DNA from: Branchipolynoe longqiensis
Lineage: Eukaryota; Annelida; Polychaeta; Phyllodocida; Polynoidae
Direction: 5' to 3'
Assembly (NCBI GenBank): GCA_030323885.1
Contig: CM059187.1
Coordinates: forward strand, 124,424,737-124,488,736
Length of the DNA stretch: 64,000 nt
Shown here: positions 56,801 to 64,000 of the stretch, one piece after another
Numbering within the stretch: position 1 is the stretch's first letter
How the letters are laid out: each line of letters starts with the position of its first letter
Position numbers and translations under genes: made by a program
The notes under the pieces: model-generated
What the model saw: only the letters and a program-made list of their open reading frames with translations
Told to the model about the DNA's origin: nothing
Databases searched by the model: none

Positions 56801-59800
56801 CACGTGGGTTGGGAAAAAATGATGGCTTAATCTAAAAAAAAAAAAAATTTTAATAACCGACATAGCTACAGCGAAATAGGATTTGAAGTATTTTATGATG
56901 GCAATGTTTAGTTATATTTCCATTTCATGAATCTAGGTTATTACCCCAAAAAAACATGTATGACTGGTACTGGTAGCTGCTATCCTGCAGGACAGTACCA
57001 GTGCAAATGTGACGTCATCGCTCTTAGCCAACCCCAGCCAAGAGGTGGGTTACTGGGGTCGGGTCGTTTTGCACATGGCACATGTATTTGTCGACTCCAT
57101 TCGCGGTGTTCGATTTGAAATTCTGACGACTCTGGTGACCCGAGTCGCCTGAGTCGTGTTAATTGATTACAGCCTGGGTGTGTAACTTAGCATTGTATGA
57201 GAGCTGGTATACGAGAGCTGTGAGTCAGTGTGTGTGTCACTTTCCTGTGTAAGAGAGCTGTGCGTCACTTTCCGGTGTTACCTTGCTTTCCTTCAGCTAA
57301 CGGGCGCCAGTTTAGACCGGGTGGAGGCCTCATCAAATGCCAGTGGGAAACCCGAGATGGTAGACGCCATTTTCGATCGGATCAAGGCTTTGATACAGGA
57401 AGAGCGGATGCAAGAGTGAGTAATCCCATTCAATCCAAAGCGTTTGCATGTGTTGTCATTGATTTCCATTTGCAAATTAAAAAGCTAGCAATTCTTGCAG
57501 TAACCATGCTCTTTGATATATCCCAAATCCAGCTCTGTTCATTTTGTTGTTGTACATTAGTTGTTTAAGTGGGGGAAATTTCAGTCGCAGACGGCTGGTC
57601 TTCCTCATTCCACTGCTCCTTGCCCTATCCTAGTAATGCCGAGTGTCGCTAGGAAGCAACAAGTATCAATTTTTATGTCATTGGTTTGACTCGACCAGGC
57701 TTTGATCCCACGATCTAACAACACGGGAGATGGACGCTCTAACTCATTCGGCCATCCCGCCTGGTTCATTGCAGTCCCACTTTGAACTACTCATGGTGAG
57801 ACCAAGTTGTCCTCACTCGCTGCCAATCTTGACTAACCCTATCCCACAAATGCATTGGGTGTTATCATACACTGACACTCCAGGCGGGATGGCTGAATGA
57901 GTTGAGCGTTCGTCTCCCGTTCTGGTAGATCGTGGGATTCAAACCCACGGGTTCGAACCCTGACTGAAATGACTTTAAAATTTATATTTGTCACTTCCTA
58001 GCCATGTGCTCGGGAATATTAGGATATGGCAGGGACTGGTTGGCTCAGTGTCAGGATATGTGACTGGTTTCCCAGTGGGGCAGCACTATAAAGTCACCAT
58101 GAGTGCGCACTCACAAGTTGGTACCCGTCCTCATATGACCTTAGATGTTGCCAGGACATAAGGACAACCAACCAATCAACTACACTGACACTCGAACACA
58201 TCTTACTTGATTGTCTAGATTTTATAACTTTATGCCAATAAGTTTTTGATGTACATAGCATGGAAGAACTCTTTACAACTTTTAGAATTTCTGAGGACAC
58301 TTAAAATGTATCACCTCTTGTATCTATTGACAACAGGGCAGAAAATCACCATTAATTCATCTGATTGAATCATGACTACTTGTTTGGTGTTGACAGTCCA
58401 TTAAAGAGAAGTCTTAAGATCTACTTGCAAAGTGTTGTTGACCTGCGAGCGACAGAGTGGGGAAAGAAAGAGACGGACGGACGACCCAAGCAAGTTAACC
58501 CGTACCTGAACATGCAGATACCCACACCACTGCCAGATGTAAGTACACTACTAGCCCGTGAACATGCGCTCCACAAATATAGTAACAATAAGTTTAAACC
58601 ACATTTTTATTATGCGCATTAAATCCATATTGTTTAACACTGACGAGAATTTTCCGTCGAATTGCGGTTTCCCGACCTTTGGGGATTGATTTTGACACTT
58701 CTCGATGTTAGAATTTCCCGTCAATCAGTGGATTCCCTACTTTTTGGCAGTGACCCGACTTTTTATGTTTGACCTGTTCTCAACCCGGTGTTAAGATAAC
58801 AATTATGTAAGTAAACATAGCAATGTCGTTTGAATCCTGGTCGAGTTAAACCAATGACATAAAAATGTATTCTTGTCGCTTCCTAGCTCGGCATTAATAG
58901 GACAAGGACTGGCTGGCTCAGTGTCAGGGTAATGTGACTGAGTGGGATATCGGGTCATGGTGCGGGTGGCGTGGTCTCCTAGTGGGGCAGGACTATAAAG
59001 TTGACATGAGTGCGCATTATCACAAATCGGTACCCATCCTGATATGACCTTATATGTTGCGGAGACAAGCTTCTCTCTTTTCTTTATTGTCTTCTTTCTT
59101 TCTTCTTCGCCGCACACCCACTCTTTTTTTCTTTCCAAATTAGCAATGCATGTCCAAGCAGTGCGTCGTGTTTGATATGTGCGCTGTGACTGATGTCCCA
59201 GATTGCCTTGCTTTGCAGCCTAACGTGGGCATGATGTACGATACGAGTGGCCTGCCCGGCTTCCCCGTGTGGAGTAATGGCACGCCCGAGTTCAACAGTG
59301 AGCCGACCGACAGTCAGCAACAGCCTCCACAGCAGGGCGGCGGGCAAGAGGTCTTCTGGTCACCCACTGAAGAGGACTACCTGGCCTTTATGATGTAAGA
59401 ATTGTAGCTTAGTTTTAAGTGATTCCATGGGTGCAAAACCTTTAAAGTTGAATAATCCAATATCTGCCATGGATGTTCTTTGGGATAAAAATATTATGTT
59501 GATCGCCCTCATCTAATTAAAGTTGCATAGTCCGATTGTTTTGATTATTTTTGTCATTTTCTGAGATAAATATATGAGGTTATCTATCTTACTTTAGTTT
59601 GAAGTGACTTATTTTAGATGGCTAACTTTTGAGATGTTTGAAGTACAAACATACCAAATTATTTTTGGCAAGCACATCAAAACTCTGACACCATAGGCTT
59701 CTGTGGTGACATGTTCTATTAAATTGACCTATTTGGCAACAAATGCTTAATAACTGCCTCAGTATCTAAAGCTGCGTTTACACGGGCAAAAGTAAAACGA

Positions 59801-61405
59801 TTCAAGACAAAGCGTTCTACCTGAAACGTTCTCGTGGCGCGTTTACACGGTATCGTATTTTCAGACGTGTCGTGGCTTCTGCGCATGCGCGGATTCTCCC
59901 CCTGTTGCCGGCAAGCACTGCTATTTGTTTTGTTTACACTCGTCGATTCGACGCCGATGTAGCTGCTACGTTAATATCACTTGGAATTTAGGGTTAATTT
60001 AATTAAATTTCATCATTTGAGTATGTAATTCTGTTACATATGACCGCATTCAATAGATTTTGTTCTATTCGGTCCATAACACAGCTGGGCACCAGTGTAA
60101 AGTTACAGCTGAGCCTGTATCCGGCGAGCACCGCTATTGTACACTATCGCCGCCCGGGAACCAGCTGAAACGTTTCCTGTAGACCACCTGATTAGGTGGT
60201 ATACGCGGAACGTTCCAGCCGAAACGGTTAAGCCCTAAAACGCCGCAGTGCCGCGTTTACACGGACACATTTAAAACGAACTAGGCAACTGGTTCCAGCT
60301 GGGGCGTTTCAACTCGCCCGTGTAAACGCAGCTTAAGTTGGATATATAAAATCCAATCTAGGTCAACGCCTTGGTTTTGAAAATTTGATGCTCTCATCGG
60401 ACTATTATGCAGCCTTAACTGTAGTTTGCTTTAATTTCTATTTTAAAGAGTTAACTTTGGAGACATTTGAAATGAAAACATGTAGATATTAATTTTGGTG
60501 GTCACACCAAAATGTTGGACATTATAGGTTTTAGCGATGGCATGTATTCCCTCTATGCAGCAATACATGTTTATTGACCACCCGTATCTACGTTGGATAT
60601 ACAGCTCAAATCTTTGTAATAGTTTCAGTTTTGAAAATGTTATGGATTAAATCGAATTATGCAGCTTATTTTTATGGCTGGTGGAAATGTTGACAGGCTG
60701 TTGCGAATATATGAATTATGGCAATGTGTTTGGGGGTAGGGAGACCTAGCAGAATGGACGAGTGTCTGCTTCCCGTCCGGTAGGTCGATGGTTTTGACGC
60801 ACGTATGGGGGAGCGGGACGTAGCTCAGGCGGTAGAGCGCCCACCTGTGACAGTGTGGGTCATCCAATCAATCCTGCTCAGTGGACGCATTTGCAGTTTA
60901 GGCTATTTTCCATTCCAACCAGTGGTCTACAGCTGGTTCATCAACGGCTGTGGTATGTGCTGTCCTGTCTGTGGGAAATTGCATAAAAGACCCCTTACTG
61001 CGTATGGGAAAAAGTAGCCTATGTGGCGACAGCAGGTTTCTTGCAAAGAAATATGTCAGAATGACCATATATATATATGACGTCCAAGAGCCGGTGATAA
61101 AAATCAATGTGCTGTAGAGGCGTCGTTAATTAAAACAAGCTTTACTTTGACACGCGTGCTGTTGGTTCTTCTCTTGGGGCAGGTCTAGCGAGCCGGAGCC
61201 GGAGTTCCAAGGCGAGGAGATGGATGAGGAGATCGCTGATGCCTTCGAAGAGTTCATGCGTGAGAATGCGCAACGCCAGCAGCATCAGCCACCCCAGCAG
61301 CAGCAGCAGCAGCATCCACATCAGCAGCAGCAGCAGCAGCATCCACATCATCAGCAGCAGCAGCAGCATCCACATCATCATCAGCAGCAGCATCCACATC
61401 AGTAG
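46009..61405 (+). CDS. PAIP1: Poly(A)-binding-protein-interacting protein 1 (PAIP1), 10 coding exons
   Basis: PAIP1 binds PABP and the eIF4A/eIF3 machinery and stimulates cap-dependent translation in the cytoplasm. Coding exons are 46009-46119, 47738-48274, 49481-49593, 51273-51381, 53297-53323, 54976-55095, 57297-57415, 58397-58538, 59219-59394 and 61183-61405. All are GT-AG and phases agree, giving 1677 nt (558 aa plus TAG). Order: PAM2-like motif (residues about 6-15, 'KLSVTAAVFIP'); Gln/His-rich then Gly/Arg-rich linker in exon 2; MIF4G-like helical domain from 'QDPVEQIKQVIALL' to 'LQSVVDLRATEW'; and acidic PAM1-like 'EEMDEEIADAFEEFM'. A Gln/His tail absent from the vertebrate proteins known to me follows. 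Start: ATG at 46009 (GGTATGG context). The exon opens at 45992, so the 5' UTR exon lies upstream. A more distal start is not excluded. Confidence 0.92.
46904..47690 (-). pseudogene. LINE zinc-knuckle relic split by a SINE (PAIP1 intron 1)
   Basis: Minus-strand translation of 47098-46904 gives 'CGRLMHIYSWENNPMNECIG' and 'YHCPLTFRCILFRCVDF', a decayed relative of the knuckle at 33400-33530. The LINE sequence continues past the SINE inserted at 47203-47541 ('gccattgtcgtagctcgg'). Antisense to PAIP1. Confidence 0.55.
47203..47541 (+). mobile_element. tRNA-derived SINE, family A, with TSD
   Basis: Head 'ggctcggtggcgtaatcggt', body and tail as in the family. The flanks CAACTTTAGCAC (47191-47202) and CAATTTTAGCAC (47542-47553) form a 12-bp TSD with one mismatch. 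Confidence 0.8.
47738..48274 (+). CDS. PAIP1: PAIP1 coding exon 2 (Q/H tract, RGG-like, MIF4G start)
   Basis: 537 nt, phase 0-0. After 'EHPPPEFFQNNDAF' comes a Gln/His tract of about 32 residues coded by mixed CAG/CAA. A Gly/Arg stretch ('RPRGRGSRSGRGGRGR') and Gly/His/Met-rich sequence follow. The MIF4G-like domain then starts ('VIALLTDNPGMFDD', 'IQNVIEELFGQ'). Donor 'gtaatt'. Confidence 0.92.
48275..49480. other. PAIP1 intron 2
   Basis: AT-rich, no recognised element. Read-through of the donor keeps the frame open for 20 codons (to TAA near 48337). Confidence 0.5.
49481..49593 (+). CDS. PAIP1: PAIP1 coding exon 3
   Basis: 113 nt: 'SVRETNFRYTGARMCNYLSQ', 'NVNFRDQLSKR'. It ends in phase 2 at 'gtgagg'. 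Matches the family motif FRYTGARLC in the middle domain. Confidence 0.94.
49644..49845 (+). mobile_element. SINE with family A head and a different 3' tail
   Basis: The head is canonical ('gatgggatggccgaatgag', B box GGTTCGAATCC). From about 49775 the sequence changes to 'ggtggaatgcggaagacc' and 'cgtctgcgactgaaatttc'. The same tail in reverse is at 57582-57640. Confidence 0.7.
50064..50386 (+). mobile_element. tRNA-derived SINE, family B
   Basis: Head 'gcgggacgcagctcaggtag', body 'cattccaaccagtggtcc', 'atgtgctgtcctgtctg', 'aagaaatatgtcagaatgac', end 'cattaaataaaacaaac'. Confidence 0.78.
50402..50636 (+). mobile_element. SINE A, 5'-truncated
   Basis: It lacks the tRNA head and begins in 'catgacttaaaaattatta'. 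It continues with the family body to 'gccagggaataaaatctc'. It lies 15 bases after a family B copy. Confidence 0.68.
51000..51180 (+). repeat. Fragment of the AGTTGCATA repeat family
   Basis: 'ttggcaagcatgccaaaact' to 'cagtatctaagttagatatg' matches 59660-59770 joined to 60334-60350. It preserves the empty version of the site that holds the 59770-60333 MITE. Confidence 0.6.
51273..51381 (+). CDS. PAIP1: PAIP1 coding exon 4
   Basis: 109 nt: 'CLDEHNNRDQM', 'RLIGFTLFMGELLVNLT'. Acceptor 'gatcgccag' has a weak pyrimidine tract. Donor 'gtgagt', phase 0. Confidence 0.92.
53297..53323 (+). CDS. PAIP1: PAIP1 27-nt microexon (candidate)
   Basis: 27 nt between 'ggtttttcag' and 'gtttgt', encoding GAEGKQPEQ in phase 0-0. 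It falls where the family has a loop between two helices. Omitting it keeps the frame, so it may be alternatively spliced. Confidence 0.6.
54309..54825. mobile_element. Palindromic MITE (copy 2), interrupted
   Basis: Left end 'ataaggccgtgtatccatag' pairs with right end 'ggatacacagccttat'. The body matches copy 1 (22408-22660). The element is interrupted at 54486-54807 by a different MITE. Confidence 0.65.
54486..54807. mobile_element. hAT-like MITE with CAGGGATGAAAG ends
   Basis: CAGGGATGAAAG (54486-54497) and CTTTCATCCCTG (54796-54807) are perfect 12-bp terminal inverted repeats. Related to 37857-38156. No ORF. Confidence 0.65.
54976..55095 (+). CDS. PAIP1: PAIP1 coding exon 6
   Basis: 120 nt, phase 0-0: 'EEQDTQNVVYMLTTAIREVV', 'LSAGLDNCLRCVVQVLK'. 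Acceptor 'gttgggtgtag', donor 'gtaggc'. Confidence 0.93.
55115..55663. mobile_element. TIR element, full-length MITE-like
   Basis: The ends GGCATTCTCTGAAACTGGGC (55115) and GCCCATTTTCAGAGAATGGCC-type (to 55663) are inverted repeats of about 22 bp. The interior matches 24530-24962. It starts only 20 bases after the PAIP1 exon 6 donor. Confidence 0.68.
56480..56735 (+). repeat. 40-bp minisatellite in PAIP1 intron 6
   Basis: CGAGAGCT occurs at 56498, 56542, 56582, 56622, 56662 and 56702 (period 44, then 40 four times). The unit is approximately 'gtgtcacttaccagtgta', 'cgagagctgtgagtcaatgg', 'at'. Two ragged units recur at about 57190-57285, next to exon 7. Confidence 0.85.
57297..57415 (+). CDS. 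PAIP1: PAIP1 coding exon 7
   Basis: 119 nt: 'LTGASLDRVEASS', 'EMVDAIFDRIKALIQEERMQ'. It ends in phase 2 at 'gtgagt'. The acceptor tract 'ttgctttccttcag' follows minisatellite-related sequence. Confidence 0.94.
57582..57770 (-). mobile_element. SINE with family A head and alternative tail, minus strand
   Basis: Minus-strand head 'ccaggcgggatggccgaatg', short body, then the tail seen at 49775-49845 (plus-strand reading 'gaaatttcagtcgcagac'). Total length is about 190 bp against about 340 for family A. Confidence 0.7.
57780..58330 (+). pseudogene. LINE 3' relic split by a SINE
   Basis: Fragments 57780-57880 and 58194-58330 together resemble the LINE knuckle region at 33440-33640 ('cacaaatgcattgggtgt', 'gacactcgaacacatctta', 'catagcatggaagaactctt', 'aaaatgtatcacctcttgta'). 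Many stops are present. Confidence 0.6.
57881..58180 (+). mobile_element. tRNA-derived SINE, family A, with exact 13-bp TSD
   Basis: Head 'caggcgggatggctgaatga'. The B box is duplicated or expanded ('attcaaacccacgggttcga'). End 'gacaaccaaccaatcaac'. TACACTGACACTC flanks both sides (57868-57880, 58181-58193). Confidence 0.85.
58397..58538 (+). CDS. PAIP1: PAIP1 coding exon 8
   Basis: 142 nt: 'PLKRSLKIYLQSVVDLRATE', 'WGKKETDGRPKQVNPYLNMQ'. It ends in phase 0 at 'gtaagt'. Contains the conserved LR-x2-WG end of the MIF4G-like domain. Confidence 0.94.
58825..59062 (+). mobile_element. SINE A, 5'-truncated
   Basis: It begins at the B box region ('gtttgaatcctggtcgagtt') and runs to 'gatatgaccttatatgttgc'. 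It lies in PAIP1 intron 8, about 155 bases before exon 9. Confidence 0.7.
59219..59394 (+). CDS. PAIP1: PAIP1 coding exon 9
   Basis: 176 nt: 'PNVGMMYDTSGLPGFPVWSN', a Gln-rich bit, 'EVFWSPTEEDYLAFM'. The donor GTAAGA overlaps an in-frame stop (ATG-ATG-TAA), so intron retention would end the protein two codons later. Confidence 0.92.
59519..60418. mobile_element. TTAA-flanked repeat element hosting another MITE
   Basis: The left end TTAA-AGTTGCATAGTCCGA and right end TCGGACTATTATGCAGCC-TTAA are imperfect inverted repeats. Fragments of the family occur at 34686, 45550, 51000, 56095-56360 and 60420-60665. No transposase is present. Confidence 0.5.
59770..60333. mobile_element. MITE with 18-bp TIRs and TAA TSD (PIF/Harbinger-like)
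   Basis: AGCTGCGTTTACACGGGC at 59770 and its exact reverse complement ending at 60333 are flanked by TAA (59767-59769 and 60334-60336). Subterminal copies of 'gcgtttacacgg' lie at about 59838 and 60252. No ORF. Confidence 0.85.
60811..61146 (+). mobile_element. tRNA-derived SINE, family B
   Basis: Full length: head 'gcgggacgtagctcaggcgg' with box B 'gggtcatccaatcaatcc'-like decay, body, end 'cgtcgttaattaaaacaag'. Its end is 36 bases before PAIP1 exon 10. Confidence 0.8.
61183..61405 (+). CDS. PAIP1: PAIP1 coding exon 10 (PAM1-like, Q/H tail)
   Basis: 223 nt. It completes the split Met codon, then 'SSEPEPEFQGEEMDEEIADA', 'FEEFMRENAQRQQHQ' and about 42 residues of Gln/His with prolines up to a TAG at 61403. 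Family members usually end soon after the acidic PABP-binding stretch. Confidence 0.92.
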
Positions 61406-62279
61406 TGCGTGCGTGTGACAGGCGCAATGCGCAATGGCTACACACCTGCTGCCTGAGCAGGGTGTCTCAGACGGTTTCGGTCGAAAAGATTGCTGTGTAA
61501 ATAGTACCGGGGGTCATGACGCTGCCAGCTGTGGGTCTGTTGGGGTGTTGTTTTTTCTTTTCTGTTTTTTTTTCTCTTTCTTTCTTTCTTCCGTTCTTTC
61601 ATTACGTGCATGTTTAATTAACATTAGTGAGGTGTCGTCATGGTTACGACCGCGCAGGGTGTGGTAATATCAGATATATTGAGGCCGGCGATGGCTTCCA
61701 AGATTATTATCTACATGTTGTACTGCATTCTAGAAAGAAGAGCTCCGTCATGGCGACTCTTGTGTGTGCCCGCATTTGGGTATATGTAGGGTATTATTAT
61801 TAATATTAATATTATTATTGATATGTATTGAGTGACTGCGTACCACAACAGACCGCGGGAAGTATTTGGCTAGGCCTCATGGAGGAGCATCGACTCTTTC
61901 TAGTAGTTATGATTATTATAATTATTATTATTATTAAACTTATACGTAATAATACATCTCTAGTGTACATTTGTATCTATAGGGAGGCGTCTCTTTATTT
62001 GTCCTTCATTTATCCTTCAGTGGTTTATGTATAATAACCACATGGGAGGGGATTATTATTGAATGAGACTGTATAGGGGTTCACAGTTTAATCGCTTTGT
62101 AGTTTTATCTTTATTTGTGTTTAAAAAAAATTAAAAATTACGACAACATAAACGAAGAAAGAAAAATGCGGTACGCCCAAGAGTGACGATACTTTACTCA
62201 AATGTAACGGATTTAGATTTTGCGTATTCGTATTTACCGTTTATATATGTGTACTATAAATAAAATATAAAATTTTTAA
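61406..62279 (+). other. PAIP1: PAIP1 3' UTR
   Basis: Follows the stop codon and contains T-rich and ATT-repeat stretches (61550-61600, 61795-61820, 61915-61935). It ends near the AATAAA at 62259. No other gene is visible. Confidence 0.6.
62259..62264 (+). terminator. PAIP1: Candidate PAIP1 polyadenylation signal
   Basis: AATAAA within 'ataaataaaatataaa', about 855 bases after the stop. Earlier signals may also be used. Confidence 0.45.
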
Positions 62280-63204
62280 GAGGAATGTAGGCAGGAATGG
62301 ATACTTTGTACTTGCTGTAGTAATTATTGATTCCTCCCATTAAGGAAGTGCTATTGGGTCATGAGTGGTCATGCGCACTGCTACTTGGGAGCAGTGGGGC
62401 CATGCCACAGTTGTTATTTTGTGCCCAAGGTAATAACTGACACTGTAAATACTATATTCTCCACGAAGACTACTGAAGCTGTGTGTGACTGCCTTAGGTC
62501 ATTCCAGACAGTTTTGAATCGCGTCCATCTTGTTAGTTACCTTTGCTCACAAACTTCTGGTAAAACAATGCTAATTGACAGCACACGCTGTACGATGTGC
62601 CCGCAATTTTCGAGTCGCGCTTACAGTTACTAACAGGGAAACTTGCGCGAGGTTTTTGAACCCCGACAGTAATTGGTCCATATCAGTCTTTAAAGGCCTC
62701 CTTCATCTTACAAAAATCAAGTAGGTGGGTGTTTTTGTTTTGTTTTTGTGTGTGTGGTTGTTCTTTTTAAATTCTGGAGGGTGTGGGAAAGGGGGGGGGG
62801 GTGATGCAGTAAACAGTAAAGTGGATCCCAGAGAAAACTACTGTTATATATAGTTTTTCATACACAAATACCATACTACCCAATTGTTTTTTCAAACTGT
62901 CCTTATACACTATGTATTGTTTTAATATATTTCATATGGAAAGTAGACGGTATTCCATTGAGTGTTGCTTGAAGGCGTTTACCAATGTTGTATGAATATT
63001 GTCACATGGAAAAAGATGCAAAAAATATTTTTACCTGGGAGAAAATAACACAAACAAAATTATGTAAAATTTACAAAACGGTATATTTCGCACAATACTT
63101 ACTCTGTATTAAATGTTAATTACTCGTTTTCTTTTTTTGCTTATTGTTGAATTCTTTTATGTTATGTTTTCTTTACTATGTTGATATTTCTGTGTATTTC
63201 TTAG
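62280..63204. other. Intergenic DNA, nothing recognised
   Basis: A G tract at about 62791-62801, otherwise unique-looking AT-rich sequence. Confidence 0.45.
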
Positions 63205-63333
63205 AGAATCACGATGAGTTAGTTCCCTTACCCAACATTGCTAATCCTTTCAAATGTGAGGAGGGCATGACGCGCGTAGTTTTGGAAATGACCACCAGTG
63301 TGGAAAGCAATCCAGATAATTTTTTAGTATAGT
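63205..63333 (+). CDS. Possible terminal exon of an unknown gene
   Basis: After a T-rich stretch and 'tttcttag' (ending about 63204) an open frame encodes 'NHDELVPLPNIANPFKCEEG', 'MTRVVLEMTTSVESNPDN' and a stop at about 63331-63333. The composition looks protein-like and the acceptor is plausible. I do not recognise the sequence and no upstream exon is evident. It could be chance or a transposon piece. Confidence 0.25.
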
Positions 63334-64000
63334 AGTCTGCACGGAATCTACTGCCAAATAATGTGATCTCATTATAAAGTTGAATAATTTCAATTACAAA
63401 TTATTATGGAGCACCTGTTGGAATTAGACGAGTATCGTCTCAACTGAAAAAAATATATATATATTGTAGAGCGAAAAGCCACAAAAAATGAAATAGTGAG
63501 ATGATCAATTAAAAAAAGATGAAATAGTTGACAAATAATGTCATTTGGGTGAGCAAGATGGTACGTCTGCTTAATGTTGCAAGTATGTCAGAGGTAGACC
63601 GAACAGTTTTTGGATCGTAAATAAAAGTTTGTAAAGTCACTTCTTGGTTTAATGGTGTGTTTTTTTTTGGTGGGGGGGGGGGGGGGGGGCTGGAGTTCAA
63701 AGTCACACTGCTTGCCATTCCGGTGGCTAACATAGTAAGTAACCATATCTAGGCTCCCTGGTGCAATCTGTCTACCTGAGTATGTGGCTTTTCACCTACA
63801 AATGACAGTATACCTCACTACACTTGCCCCCACCCCCACCTCGGGAGTCTTACAATTACAAATATCCAGGTAGTGAACTTGCAGTACATACACAACACTG
63901 CCCAGCATTTCGCTTGCACAGTATTCTGGACAGCAGCAATATTATGCCTCGAGTGGGATTCGAACCTATACTTCCATGGCTAGCATCCTAACCATCAACC
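63334..64000. other. Intergenic DNA; G tract and probable SINE at the right edge
   Basis: A G tract at 63672-63690. At the edge, minus-strand sequence from 64000 has a tRNA-head look ('gttaggatgctagccatgg', B box GGTTCGAATCC at about 63955-63965). This suggests a further tRNA-derived SINE family running leftward. The other boundary is uncertain. Confidence 0.4.

Overview
The window is animal nuclear DNA, most likely from a marine lophotrochozoan such as a mollusc. The evidence is two conserved metazoan genes split by GT-AG introns, AT-rich intergenic DNA, many tRNA-derived SINEs, MITEs, LINE relics and tyrosine-recombinase retrotransposons. The species is not identified.

Host genes. (1) An RCHY1/Pirh2-type RING and CHY zinc-finger E3 ubiquitin ligase lies on the minus strand in eight exons (42739 down to 30757). 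The exons join in phase to 840 nt, 279 aa. (2) A PAIP1-type poly(A)-binding-protein-interacting protein lies on the plus strand in ten exons (46009 to 61405), giving 558 aa from the proposed ATG. It has a PAM2 motif, a poly-Gln/His and RGG-like linker, a MIF4G-like middle, an acidic PAM1-like C-terminus and an unusual Gln/His tail. The two genes are divergent, with about 3.3 kb between their start codons. RCHY1 acts in protein turnover and PAIP1 in translation; nothing here shows a joint function.

Left third (1-16.4 kb): a transposon cluster. A structurally complete DIRS-like element (4261-9982, plus strand) carries gag, RT-RNase H and tyrosine recombinase (YR) genes. Its internal complementary region is an exact complement of the joined termini. 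Four bases beyond it begins a short-TIR element (9987-16349). That element was split by a very GC-rich Ngaro/PAT-like element (about 10298-15970, minus strand) with split direct repeats (A1-ORFs-B1-A2-B2) and a 20-bp flanking duplication. Several MITEs and a LINE 3' fragment precede the DIRS element.

Middle (16.4-30.7 kb): AT-rich DNA without host genes. It holds MITEs, SINEs, a 23-bp tandem array built around AGGTCA half-sites, and a decayed PIF/Harbinger transposon (25278-29653). The Harbinger element sits inside a minus-strand DIRS relic whose two ends are 25012 and 29993.

Right half (30.7-64 kb): the two host genes, whose introns are filled with SINEs of at least two families, LINE zinc-knuckle relics, nested MITEs and minisatellites. 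After the PAIP1 3' UTR only one weak exon-like ORF is seen (about 63205-63333). No tRNA, rRNA or CRISPR locus is supported.
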